DNA of 64,000 nt, from contig NZ_CACRYJ010000060.1 in the NCBI RefSeq assembly GCF_902703175.1, forward strand, positions 1 through 64,000, in the 5' to 3' direction. The stretch is from Occultella aeris. Its GTDB lineage: Bacteria > Actinomycetota > Actinomycetes > Actinomycetales > Beutenbergiaceae. Position numbers and translations under genes: made by a program. The notes under the pieces are model-generated. The model saw only the letters and a list, made by a program, of their open reading frames with translations. It was not told where the DNA came from and did not search any database. Shown here piece after piece: positions 8,693-16,474 of this stretch. Within the stretch, counting starts at the first letter, position 1. Each line of letters starts with the position of its first letter.

Positions 8693-9445
8693 ATGGACCG
8701 TTCGACGGAGCCGACGCCGTCGGACGCCGAGGAGACGCGCGGATCGGACGGCGCCTCGCCTGCGGGCCGGCACCTGACCATCGCGCCCGCCCGTCGGCGG
8801 CGCCTGCTCGCGTTGCTGGCCGGACTCGCCGTGGTGGTGCTTGTGGTGGACCAGATCGTCAAGTACCTCGCGGTGACCCGCCTCGAGCCGGGTGAGTACG
8901 TCCCGATCATCGGGGACCTGCTCGGGCTGAGCCTCGTCTTCAACTCCGGCGCCGCCTTCTCTTTCGCGGAGGGTTCCACCTGGTTCTTCACGATCGCGGC
9001 GACCGTGGTCACGGCCGTCATCATCGTGGTCGCCCGGCGGCTCGGGTCGCTCGCCTGGGCCATTGCACTGGGTGCTCTGCTCGGCGGCAACCTCGGCAAC
9101 CTGGCGGACCGGCTGTTCCGCGAGCCCGGCTTCGGCGTCGGTCACGTGGTCGACATGATCAACTACAACAACTGGTTCGTCGGCAACGTCGCGGACATCG
9201 CGATCGTGCTGTCCGCGATCGCCGTCGCCGTGCTCACCTTCCGCGGGATCAGCGTGGACGGTCGCCGGCTGGCCCCGGCCGGGCACGTCGACCCCGAGGT
9301 GAAGGCCGCCGTCGACGAGGAGCCGAGCTCCGCCGTCGAGTCGGACGAGACCACGCCCGAGCAGGACCGGGCCGCCGCAGACGAGGCGAGTACCGCCGTC
9401 GAGCCCGGTGACGGCACCACCACGAACGGCACCGACCGTGGCTGA
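8693..9445 (+). CDS. lspA: LspA, lipoprotein signal peptidase II
   Basis: Membrane aspartyl protease that removes signal peptides from prolipoproteins. It has 250 residues, longer than the usual 160-200 because of an N-terminal extension of about 35 residues and an acidic C-terminal tail of about 65 residues after the last helix. Four transmembrane segments are visible. The catalytic aspartates sit in GNLGNLADR (Asp139) and VGNVADIAI (Asp168). The ATG follows a weak AGGGCAG ribosome site. Its C-terminal codons overlap the next gene by 8 bases. Confidence 0.92.
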   Translation: MDRSTEPTPSDAEETRGSDGASPAGRHLTIAPARRRRLLALLAGLAVVVLVVDQIVKYLAVTRLEPGEYVPIIGDLLGLSLVFNSGAAFSFAEGSTWFFTIAATVVTAVIIVVARRLGSLAWAIALGALLGGNLGNLADRLFREPGFGVGHVVDMINYNNWFVGNVADIAIVLSAIAVAVLTFRGISVDGRRLAPAGHVDPEVKAAVDEEPSSAVESDETTPEQDRAAADEASTAVEPGDGTTTNGTDRG

Positions 9446-10364
9446 CACGCGCTCCATGCCGGTCCCGGACGGGCTGGCCGGGGAACGGGTGGACAGCGCG
9501 CTCGCCCGGCTGCTCGGGCTGAGCCGCACCCGCGCCGCCGAGCTCGCCGCGAACGGCGACGTGCTGCTGGACGGGCGTCCGCTCGGCAAGTCCGACCGGC
9601 TCGTCGCGGGCGGCTGGCTCGAGGTCACCCTCGCTGACCTCGCCCCTGCCCCGACGGCGCCGCCGGAGCCGGTGCCGGGGATGGCAATCCGCTACGACGA
9701 CGACGACGTGGTGGTCGTGGACAAGCCGGTGGGCGTGGCCGCGCACCCGAGCCCGGGCTGGAGCGGGCCGACCGTCGTCGGCGGGCTCGCCGCGGCGGGC
9801 TACCGGATCTCCACGTCGGGGGCGCCGGAGCGCCAGGGCGTCGTGCACCGGCTCGACGCCGGCACGTCCGGGCTGATGGTCGTCGCCAAGAGCGAGCGGG
9901 CCTACACCGTGCTCAAGCGGGCCTTCAAGGAGCGCACCGTCGAGAAGGTCTACCACGCGGTGGTGCAGGGGCACCCGGACCCGTCGACCGGCACGATCGA
10001 CGCTCCGATCGGGCGGCACCCCACGCTCGACTACAAATGGGCCGTCGTCGCCGACGGCAAGGACAGTGTCACGCACTACGAGACCCTCGAGGCGATGCGG
10101 CGGGCCTCGCTCCTGGAGATCCACCTGGAGACCGGGCGGACCCACCAGATCCGGGTCCACATGAGCGCCGTGCACCACCCGTGCGTGGGGGATCTGACCT
10201 ACGGTGCCGACCCGACGATCGCCCAGAAACTCGGGCTGACCCGCCAGTGGCTGCACGCCATGCGGCTCGGCTTCCACCACCCGGCCACGGGGGACTGGCT
10301 CGAGGTCACCAGCTCCTACCCCGAGGACCTCACGGTCGCGCTGGAGAGGCTGCAGGGGCCGTGA
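9438..10364 (+). CDS. RluD-family 23S rRNA pseudouridine synthase
   Basis: Isomerises uridine to pseudouridine in large-subunit rRNA; the exact site cannot be read from sequence. It has 308 residues. An N-terminal S4 RNA-binding domain (about residues 10-70) precedes the catalytic domain with the RluA/RluD motif [12 protein letters not shown] (nucleophile Asp140) and [10 protein letters not shown]. The GTG at 9438 is chosen because GTGGCTGA overlaps the lspA stop exactly as murG overlaps ftsW; an ATG at 9408 would overlap lspA by 38 bases. The lspA-rluD pairing is common in bacteria. Confidence 0.9.
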   Translation: MADTRSMPVPDGLAGERVDSALARLLGLSRTRAAELAANGDVLLDGRPLGKSDRLVAGGWLEVTLADLAPAPTAPPEPVPGMAIRYDDDDVVVVDKPVGVAAHPSPGWSGPTVVGGLAAAGYRISTSGAPERQGVVHRLDAGTSGLMVVAKSERAYTVLKRAFKERTVEKVYHAVVQGHPDPSTGTIDAPIGRHPTLDYKWAVVADGKDSVTHYETLEAMRRASLLEIHLETGRTHQIRVHMSAVHHPCVGDLTYGADPTIAQKLGLTRQWLHAMRLGFHHPATGDWLEVTSSYPEDLTVALERLQGP

Positions 10365-10867
10365 GGGTGCTCCGGGTCGATGTTGCCCGCAGTACTGGCA
10401 CTGCCTACGCGGCCGGCCTGGCTCGCGTGCACGCGATCCGGTTCGAGGTGTTCGTCGGCGAGCAGGGCGTGCGCGAGGACGAGGAGCTCGACGACCTCGA
10501 CGCCCGGCCGGGCACGGCGCACGTGCTCGTCACCGACGATCCCGAGGACGTCACCGGCGCCGCGGACCTCGGCACCGCGCGGCTGCTCGCCGACCCCGCG
10601 CACCCGGGCGTGGTGCACGCGACCCGGGTCGCGGTGCGGGGCAGCGCCCGACGGCGGGGGGTGGGCCGGGTGCTCATGGCCGCCCTCGAGGAGATCGCCC
10701 TGGCCGAGCACGCGGCCGGGGAGCCGGCGTCGGTCCGGGTCGAGCTGTCCGCGCAGGAGACCGCTATGCCGTTCTACCGTTCGCTCGGCTACGAGATCGG
10801 GGTCGACCGCTACCTGGACGCCCGGATCTGGCACCGCGACGCCGTCAAGGTGCTCACGACGTCGTGA
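10361..10867 (+). CDS. GNAT-family N-acetyltransferase
   Basis: Predicted acetyl-CoA-dependent acyltransferase of 168 residues. It resembles the ElaA-like GNAT group: [21 protein letters not shown] near the N-terminus, the acetyl-CoA-binding segment with [14 protein letters not shown] (R/Q-x-x-G-x-G), and [15 protein letters not shown] near the end. The GTG overlaps the rluD stop (GTGA), so it is translationally coupled. The substrate is unknown. It converges with soxR, and the two genes overlap at their 3' ends by 14 bases (10854-10867). Confidence 0.82.
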   Translation: MRVLRVDVARSTGTAYAAGLARVHAIRFEVFVGEQGVREDEELDDLDARPGTAHVLVTDDPEDVTGAADLGTARLLADPAHPGVVHATRVAVRGSARRRGVGRVLMAALEEIALAEHAAGEPASVRVELSAQETAMPFYRSLGYEIGVDRYLDARIWHRDAVKVLTTS

Positions 10868-11321
10868 CGTCGGCCCAGCGGCGTGGACCGGTACCGGTCG
10901 CGCCGAGGGTGTCCGAGGGGTTCTGCAGTGTGCAGGTGCGCAGGCTGAGGCAGCCGCAGCCGATGCACCCGGTGAGGTCGTCACGGAGGTGCTCGAGTGC
11001 CGCGATCCGCTCGTCGAGCTCGCTGCGCCACATCCGGGACAGTCGGGCCCAGTCGGCCTTGGTCGGGGTCCGGCCGGACGGCAACGAGTCGAGCGCCAGG
11101 CGGATCCGGGCGAGGGGGACCCCCACGCGTTGGGACACCCGGATGAACGCGACCCGGCGCAGCGTGTCCCGCCGGTACCGGCGCTGGTTGCCGGCGGTAC
11201 GCTCGGCGCTGATCAGCCCCTGCCGCTCGTAGAAGTGCAACGCCGACGGCGCAACACCGCTGCGCGCGGAGAGCTCACCTACTGTCAGCACGTGCGTCTT
11301 CCCACCCTCGATCCTGGGCAT
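10854..11321 (-). CDS. soxR: SoxR, [2Fe-2S] redox-sensing MerR regulator
   Basis: MerR-type transcription activator of 155 residues. The N-terminal winged helix begins VLTVGELSARSGVAPSALHFYE (residues 11-32) and is followed by a dimerisation coiled coil. The iron-sulphur motif CIGCGCLSLRTC (Cys119, 122, 124, 130) has the C-x2-C-x-C-x5-C spacing that defines SoxR. In actinobacteria SoxR usually responds to redox-active antibiotics and controls efflux and detoxification genes rather than SoxS. Here it diverges from an MFS exporter across a 43-base gap containing a SoxR-like box, so it most likely controls that exporter and perhaps itself. Confidence 0.93.
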   Translation of the reverse strand: MPRIEGGKTHVLTVGELSARSGVAPSALHFYERQGLISAERTAGNQRRYRRDTLRRVAFIRVSQRVGVPLARIRLALDSLPSGRTPTKADWARLSRMWRSELDERIAALEHLRDDLTGCIGCGCLSLRTCTLQNPSDTLGATGTGPRRWADVTTS

Positions 11322-11332
11322 GCGTCAACTCC

Positions 11333-11363
11333 TTGACCTGAACCTAGGTTGAGACTCTAGCCT
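11333..11363 (+). promoter_or_regulatory. SoxR operator within the MFS exporter promoter
   Basis: TTGACC (11333-11338) and TAGCCT (11358-11363) are separated by 19 bases, the over-long spacer typical of MerR-family-activated promoters. The spacer holds the perfect palindrome AACCTAGGTT (11341-11350), extended with one mismatch pair to CTG...GAG, resembling known SoxR boxes. The exporter start codon at 11371 lies 7 bases after the -10, suggesting a leaderless transcript. Confidence 0.75.
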
Positions 11364-11370
11364 GATGATC

Positions 11371-12822
11371 ATGACCGCTCCCGTGGCCGCTGAGGCACCC
11401 CTGTCCGTTCTCGGACCCCGACTGCGCTGGATCAGCGTCGGCATGTGCGCCCTGGTGTTCCTCGCGGCGTTCGAGTCGCTCGCCGTGACCACGGTGATGC
11501 CCGGCATCAGCGCGGCCCTGGACGGTGCCTCCCTGTACGCGCTCGCGTTCTCCGGACCGTTGGCGGTCGGCATCATCGGAATGGTCATCGCGGGGCAGTG
11601 GTCGGACCGGACCGGGCCACGGGGTCCGCTGCTCGCCTCGCTCGCCCTGTTCGTGATCGGCCTCGGGATCGCCGGGTTCGCCACCTCGATGGAGGTGCTG
11701 GTCGCCGGGCGCCTGCTGCACGGACTCGGCGGTGGGGCGATCACGGTGTCCCTGTTCGTGATGGTCGCCCGCATCTACCCGCCCGAGCTGCACGCCCGGA
11801 TCTTCGCCGGCTTCGCCGCAGCGTGGGTGGTGCCGTCGCTGGTCGGGCCGTTCCTCGGCGGCCTGGTCGCCGAGAACCTCGGCTGGCCCTGGGTGTTCCA
11901 CGGCGTGATCCTGCTCGTCGTGCCGGCCGTCATCATGCTCCGACCGGCATTGCGCCGGCTCGCCGCGGACGCACCCGGCGCGGCGCCGTGGCGCCTCGGC
12001 ACGGTCGCCTGGGCGGCGCTCGTCGCGGCCGGAGTGCTCACCGTCGACCTGACCTCGGGGACTGGGACACCGGCGGGCTGGGTCGCTGCGGCGGCCGCGC
12101 TCGTGGTGGTGCTGATCGCGCTGCGCCCGCTGCTGCCCGCCGGTGCCCTGCGCGCTCGGCGCGGCCTGCCCGCCGTCATCACCCTGCGGGGCTTCCTGTC
12201 CGGGGCGTTCGTCGGTGCCCAGGTCTACCTGCCCTACCTGCTCACGGACGTCCACCACGTGACTCCGGTGCTGGCGGGCTTCGGCCTCACCTTCGGCGGA
12301 CTGGCGTGGGCCCTCGCCTCCCAGATCCACGGCCGGGTGGCCGCCCGGGTCAGCGACCGGGGCGTCCTGCGGCTGGGCACGAGCCTGGTTCTGTTCGCCA
12401 TCGCAGCCTCGACGCTCACCAGCGTGCTGGCGGCGCCGCCCCTTGCGACCGTGGCCGTGTGGACGTTCGCCGGTGCAGGCATGGGACTGGCCTACCCACG
12501 GATCTCCACGATGACGCTGGCGCTGTCATCCGACACCGACCGCGGCTTCAACAGCTCCGCCCTGACCATCGCCGACTCCATCGGTGGTGCGGTCGCCCTG
12601 GCCGGTACCGGCGTGGTGTTCGGTGCCCTCACCGACGGACCGGCGGCGTTCGCTCCGTTCAGCGGCGTGTTCGCCCTGGCCACGCTGTTCGCCCTGGTCG
12701 CTGCGCTCCTCGTCCGCCGCGCCACCGCGTCGCGTCTGGCCGGGTACACCGCTGCGGACCCCGGCGCGGCGGGCGCCGAGGCGGCCGGTGGCGACCCGGA
12801 CGGCGTGACCGTGGCCGCTTGA
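11371..12822 (+). CDS. MFS drug exporter, probable SoxR target
   Basis: Major facilitator transporter of 483 residues with about 12-14 hydrophobic segments. The drug:proton antiporter loop GQWSDRTGPRGPLL lies between helices 2 and 3, and further motifs (LLHGLGGGAITVS, WVVPSLVGPFLGG) fit multidrug exporters. The C-terminal ~35 residues are Ala/Gly-rich and cytoplasmic. An ATG at 11365 is also in frame, but 11371 is preferred because it falls 7 bases after the predicted -10, where a leaderless message would begin. Divergence from soxR suggests induction by redox-cycling compounds; the exported substrate is unknown. Confidence 0.85.
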   Translation: MTAPVAAEAPLSVLGPRLRWISVGMCALVFLAAFESLAVTTVMPGISAALDGASLYALAFSGPLAVGIIGMVIAGQWSDRTGPRGPLLASLALFVIGLGIAGFATSMEVLVAGRLLHGLGGGAITVSLFVMVARIYPPELHARIFAGFAAAWVVPSLVGPFLGGLVAENLGWPWVFHGVILLVVPAVIMLRPALRRLAADAPGAAPWRLGTVAWAALVAAGVLTVDLTSGTGTPAGWVAAAAALVVVLIALRPLLPAGALRARRGLPAVITLRGFLSGAFVGAQVYLPYLLTDVHHVTPVLAGFGLTFGGLAWALASQIHGRVAARVSDRGVLRLGTSLVLFAIAASTLTSVLAAPPLATVAVWTFAGAGMGLAYPRISTMTLALSSDTDRGFNSSALTIADSIGGAVALAGTGVVFGALTDGPAAFAPFSGVFALATLFALVAALLVRRATASRLAGYTAADPGAAGAEAAGGDPDGVTVAA

Positions 12823-12840
12823 TCCGTCGAGCGCGAGGTT

Positions 12841-12870
12841 GTTGGCCACGTCAGCGCGCTTGAGGCCAAC
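12841..12870. terminator. Possible bidirectional terminator hairpin
   Basis: GTTGGCC (12841-12847) and GGCCAAC (12864-12870) form a 7-base stem with a 16-base loop between the convergent MFS exporter gene and the small gene on the opposite strand. The stem is short, so support is moderate. Confidence 0.4.
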
Positions 12871-12888
12871 GATGTCGCGTTCGGCGGC

Positions 12889-13101
12889 CTACAGGTAGCC
12901 GGTCGCGGGGTCGATCTGACCGAGGAACCCACGGATCTCAGTCTCGAGGCACGCCGGCTCGAGTGCTGCGCCGGTGTTGCTTCCCATGCTGAAGCCGTAT
13001 CCGGGGTTCGGGCCGGTCAGCCAGGTGAGGTGGTAGGTGCCGGCCTGACGCCGCACCTCGAACCGTTCGCCGTCGACCACGACGATCTCGATCCGGGACA
13101 C
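12889..13101 (-). CDS. Small hypothetical protein, 70 residues
   Basis: I do not recognise this protein. It has a GTG start with an AAGGTAGG ribosome site about 6 bases upstream, and a strand-rich sequence opening MSRIEIVVVDGERFEVRRQ, with Gly/Asn-rich turns (GPNPGYGFSMGSN) and one cysteine. No signal peptide or membrane segment is visible. It is convergent with the MFS gene and stands alone. The ribosome site and consistent high third-position GC support it as a real gene. Confidence 0.55.
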   Translation of the reverse strand: MSRIEIVVVDGERFEVRRQAGTYHLTWLTGPNPGYGFSMGSNTGAALEPACLETEIRGFLGQIDPATGYL

Positions 13102-13183
13102 GCCACACCTACCTTCTGCCCGCGAACGGGTGGGCCGGTCGCATCAACCATCATCGCAGCCCGGCCCGGGTAGGGTTCGCGGC

Positions 13184-13657
13184 GTGCTGGAACTCGCCGC
13201 GGCCTTCGGCTACTGCCTGCTCTCGGCGATCGTGATCGTGCTGCCCGCCGAGGTGTACCTGCTGGCGGTGGCACTGGTCTCGGACGTGCCGGCCGTGTGG
13301 CTGGCGCTCGCCGGCGCCGTAGGGCAGGTCGCCGGGAAGATGCTCTACTACCTGCTCGGCCGCGGCGTGCTGGACCTCGCCCATCTGCGCAAGCGGTCGA
13401 CGGCGAAGGGCCGCTGGGTGGACGGCATGGACCGGGTGGAGGCGTGGTGCCGCCGCCACGTCTGGGGTCCAAGCCTGGTCACCGCCGTGAGCGCCTTCGC
13501 CGGCGTGCCTCCGTACGCGCTGGTCAGCGTCCTCGCCGGCACGGTGCGGATGCGCTGGTGGCTGTTCGCACTGATCTCCGTGGCCGGGCGCTGGCTGCGC
13601 TTCTGGGCCGTGATGACCGTGCCCCACCTGCTGCCGGACACCCTGTTCGGGCTCTAG
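13184..13657 (+). CDS. Small DedA/VTT-like membrane protein
   Basis: A 157-residue membrane protein with four hydrophobic segments. The layout (an early helix with LPAEVYLLAVAL, a GQVAGKMLYYLLGRG segment, a basic cytoplasmic loop with WVDGMDRVEAWCRRH, then AVSAFAGVPPYALVSVLAG) resembles the SNARE-associated (VTT/DedA) fold, whose members include lipid flippases. The GTG at 13184 is chosen because TAGGGT at 13171-13176 lies 7 bases before it, a leaderless arrangement; the longer frame upstream would start inside that promoter. Family assignment is moderate and function unknown. Confidence 0.65.
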   Translation: MLELAAAFGYCLLSAIVIVLPAEVYLLAVALVSDVPAVWLALAGAVGQVAGKMLYYLLGRGVLDLAHLRKRSTAKGRWVDGMDRVEAWCRRHVWGPSLVTAVSAFAGVPPYALVSVLAGTVRMRWWLFALISVAGRWLRFWAVMTVPHLLPDTLFGL

Positions 13658-13679
13658 GGCAGCAATGCACGTCGCTCAT

Positions 13680-13698
13680 GCTCGGCTGTCCGCCGAGC
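13680..13698. terminator. Hairpin between convergent genes
   Basis: GCTCGGC (13680-13686) and GCCGAGC (13692-13698) form a 7-base perfect stem with a 5-base loop. It ends exactly where the opposite-strand gene stops (13699) and lies 23 bases after the stop of the preceding gene, so it probably serves both. Confidence 0.5.
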
Positions 13699-14178
13699 TC
13701 ACGCTGCCGGCGCGCGCCCCCTGGCCTTTTCCGTGTCCCGCATCTCGAGCAGTGAGCATCCGACACCGTACGTCACGAAGTCGCCGACGGGTCGCACCCC
13801 GACGCCGATCAGTGCGCCACGTTCCTCCCCGCCGAGCTCGAGCCCGCGCAGCAGCGTCGCGCGCGCGTGCGGCGGCATCTGTGCGGCGGGCAGGATCTGC
13901 GCGACGCCCGCGAACGTGACTGTCGCGGCCGGGATCTTGACCCAGGGCACGAACGGGATGCGTTTCGGGATCGGGACCGTCGCCGACACCTCGCCGTTCG
14001 CGGCCAGGTGCTTGGCCTTCCACTCCTGCGTGTTCGTCGTGAACCACAGCACTCGCTCGACGGCGCACAGCATCACACCCGCGGTCCGCGCCATCCCGCG
14101 TGCCGAGACCATCCCGATCACCATGAAGTTCTGCTTCTCCAGGACGCGCCACACGTCGTCCGTGCTCAGATCGGCCAT
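13699..14178 (-). CDS. Pyridoxamine-phosphate-oxidase-like split-barrel protein
   Basis: A 159-residue protein of the FMN-binding split-barrel superfamily. It opens with a helix (STDDVWRVLEKQNFMVIGMV), then the strand pattern ARGMARTAGVMLCAVERVLWFTTN and EWKAKHLAANGEVSATVPI, which recall the PNPOx fold. A flavin, F420 or haem ligand cannot be decided from sequence. A strong GAGGAGG ribosome site precedes the ATG, and a TAGCCT hexamer on the coding strand (14215-14220) could be the -10 of a conventional leadered promoter. It stands alone, convergent with the VTT-like gene. Confidence 0.6.
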   Translation of the reverse strand: MADLSTDDVWRVLEKQNFMVIGMVSARGMARTAGVMLCAVERVLWFTTNTQEWKAKHLAANGEVSATVPIPKRIPFVPWVKIPAATVTFAGVAQILPAAQMPPHARATLLRGLELGGEERGALIGVGVRPVGDFVTYGVGCSLLEMRDTEKARGRAPAA

Positions 14179-14217
14179 CAGGCGCCTCCTCAGGCCCGCG
14201 CGGTGTCAGGTCTCAGG

Positions 14218-15495
14218 CTAGCCGCCCAACACCCGTAGGCGCCGGACGGCCTCGGTGAGCACCTCGGTCGACTTCACGAACGTGAACCGCACCGTAGTGG
14301 CCAGCGCGCGGTCGGCGTCGGAGCCGGCCCGGGTGAACGCACTGGTGGGCACCCCGACGACGCCGGCCAGGGTCGGCAGTTCCCGGCACAGGTCGGCTCC
14401 CGTCTCGATGCCGGTCGGCGCGAGCGACCCGGTGAGCAGGTCGGCGGCGTCGGCAATGACGAAGTAGGTGCCCTGCGGCCGGATCACCCTGAACCCGGCG
14501 TCCGTCAAGCCCTCGGTGAGCAGGTCCCGGCGCCGCTGCAGCGACGCGGCCAGGTCACGCACCCAGGTGGCGTCCGGGCCACTGCCGGTCTCCAGGTCGA
14601 GCGCCGTCGCGATCGCCGGCTGGAAGGGGGCCCCGCTGACGTACGTGAGGAACTGCTTGACGGCGCGGACGGCGTCGACGAGCCCCGCCGGGCCGCTCAC
14701 CCAGCCGATCTTCCAGCCTGTCAGGGAGAACGTCTTGCCGGACGAGGAGATCGTCAGAGTGCGCTCGGTCATGCCGGGCAGGGTCGCGATCGGGACGTGG
14801 ACGGCGCCGTCGTAGGTGAGGTGCTCGTAGACCTCGTCGGTGACCACGACGGCGTCGTACTGGGCGGCGAGGCGGGCGATCTCGGTGAGCTCGGGGCGGT
14901 TCAGCACGGCGCCGGTCGGGTTGTGCGGGGAGTTGAGCAGGACCACCCGGGTGGCCGGGGTGAACGCGTCCCGCAGGGCGGCCAGGTCTAGCCGGAAGCC
15001 GTCGGTGGGATCGGTGCCGGGGCGCAGCGGTGCGCTCGTGTGCGTGGCGCCGGCCAGGGCGATCACCGCGGCGTAGGAGTCGTAGAACGGCTCGAGGGTG
15101 AGGACCTCGTCACCGGGACCGGCGAGCGCGAGCACCGCGGCCGCGATCGCCTCGGTGGCACCGGCGGTGACCAGGATCTCGGTGTCCGGGTCAAGGGCGA
15201 TCCCGTAGTGGCGGTCCTGGTGGGCGGCGATCGCCTCACGCAGTACCCGGATCCCCGGCCCCGGCGGGTACTGGTTGTGACCGGCCGCGATGGCTGCCGC
15301 GGCGGCCGCCTTGACCGTCTCGGGACCGTCGGCGTCGGGGAAGCCCTGACCGAGGTTCAGCGAGCCGGTGCTCGCGGCGAGGGCGGACATCTCCGCGAAG
15401 ATGGTGGGCCGCGGTGCGCCGGTGGCGCCCAGCAGTCCCGTGGCGGCGGCCACCTCGCGCCAGCGCCCACCCGGCAGCGCGCTCAGTTCAGCCAT
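14218..15495 (-). CDS. Class I/II PLP aminotransferase, DapC-like
   Basis: Fold-type I aminotransferase of 425 residues. LNLGQGFPDADGPE and NQYPPGPGIRVLREAIA lie near the N-terminus, the NSPHNPTG motif in the middle, VVVTDEVYEHL follows, and the PLP-lysine lies in ISSSGKTFSLTGWKIGW. This pattern matches actinobacterial N-succinyldiaminopimelate aminotransferases (DapC) and kynurenine/methionine aminotransferase-like enzymes; DapC activity would supply the lysine and peptidoglycan pathways but is not provable here. TATTGT 6 bases upstream of the ATG on the coding strand suggests a leaderless start. Confidence 0.8.
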   Translation of the reverse strand: MAELSALPGGRWREVAAATGLLGATGAPRPTIFAEMSALAASTGSLNLGQGFPDADGPETVKAAAAAAIAAGHNQYPPGPGIRVLREAIAAHQDRHYGIALDPDTEILVTAGATEAIAAAVLALAGPGDEVLTLEPFYDSYAAVIALAGATHTSAPLRPGTDPTDGFRLDLAALRDAFTPATRVVLLNSPHNPTGAVLNRPELTEIARLAAQYDAVVVTDEVYEHLTYDGAVHVPIATLPGMTERTLTISSSGKTFSLTGWKIGWVSGPAGLVDAVRAVKQFLTYVSGAPFQPAIATALDLETGSGPDATWVRDLAASLQRRRDLLTEGLTDAGFRVIRPQGTYFVIADAADLLTGSLAPTGIETGADLCRELPTLAGVVGVPTSAFTRAGSDADRALATTVRFTFVKSTEVLTEAVRRLRVLGG

Positions 15496-15513
15496 TCGGC
15501 GACAATAGCGGCC

Positions 15514-16335
15514 TCACTCACAGCCCGCCCGCCGATCGTCGAGCTCGCGGTGCTTCAGGATCAGCGAGAACCCGGACAGGGCGGGATCGTCGCAGAACTC
15601 GGCGAAGTCGCCGGGGCTGGTGCGGTCGGTGTACTCGATCGCGAACACCGGCCGTCCCGCGTCGAGATACGGGCCCAGGGCCGCGCACCACCCATCCGCC
15701 GCGCAGTCCTCGGTCACGGCGAAGTCGAAGGAGTCCACGAGCTCGCCCACGAGGTCGGGTGCGTTCTTCTGCCCGACGGCGAGTCCCCGCTCGTGCGCGG
15801 CGCTCGCCCACCACAGGGCGTAGGTGACGGCGTCCGCCCGGGTCAGGTCGAAGCCGGTCTCGGTGTCGTAGGAGTCGATGTTATCCGGGTCGACGGCGTC
15901 GAAGCCCGCCGCGGCGCACGCGTCCAGCCGCGCCTGCATCAGTGGCGCGAGGACGTCCAGGCGGCGGATGTCGAGGAAGCGCTCCCCGTCCCAGCCGGGG
16001 TACGCCGCCCCGATCACCTCGGCGGGGAACTCGTCGGCGTCGTCGCGCCAGTCCTCCCATGCGCCCGCGTTGACGTAGCAGATCGTCCGCGCCCCGGCCT
16101 CGGCGAGCGTGGCGACCTGCTCGGGTGAGGTGTCGGTGCCATCGAGGTCGTAGACCGCCACGCCGTCGAGGAGTTCGACGCCGGCACCCGGCTCGGCGGC
16201 CAGTACGATCTGCCAGTTCGCCCCGGCTTCGGGGGACCACCGCTGCGGCGCGCGCCCGGCGCACCCGACGCACGCCGCGGCCAGGGCGAGCACGAGGAGC
16301 ATCGACGCGCCTCGCCGTCGGCCCGTCGTCCCCAC
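15514..16335 (-). CDS. GH114-like exported lipoprotein (endo-alpha-1,4-polygalactosaminidase family)
   Basis: Secreted protein of 273 residues. A basic N-terminus and hydrophobic core (SMLLVLALAAACVGCAG) form a lipoprotein-like signal with two candidate lipid cysteines, neither in a perfect lipobox. The mature region has the TIM-barrel signature of glycoside hydrolase family 114: AVYDLDGTDTSPEQVATL, ICYVNAGAWEDWR, GFDAVDPDNIDSYD and LAVGQKNAPDLV. Family members cut alpha-1,4-galactosaminan-type polymers, but few are characterised. The GTG at 16335 is chosen because TACCCT lies 6 bases upstream (leaderless) and the hydrophobic core follows; an open frame further upstream has no signal-like start. 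Confidence 0.75.
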   Translation of the reverse strand: MGTTGRRRGASMLLVLALAAACVGCAGRAPQRWSPEAGANWQIVLAAEPGAGVELLDGVAVYDLDGTDTSPEQVATLAEAGARTICYVNAGAWEDWRDDADEFPAEVIGAAYPGWDGERFLDIRRLDVLAPLMQARLDACAAAGFDAVDPDNIDSYDTETGFDLTRADAVTYALWWASAAHERGLAVGQKNAPDLVGELVDSFDFAVTEDCAADGWCAALGPYLDAGRPVFAIEYTDRTSPGDFAEFCDDPALSGFSLILKHRELDDRRAGCE

Positions 16336-16474
16336 GGGATCAGGGTACGGGTAGCGCCCGAGCCGGGACCCGCCGTCGGGGTCCGAGGCAGACACGCCGG
16401 GCGACACGCCGGGCCGATCGGGCACGCCGGACACCCTCCCCAGAGTGTCCCCGGCTCGACCTAGAATCGCCTGC

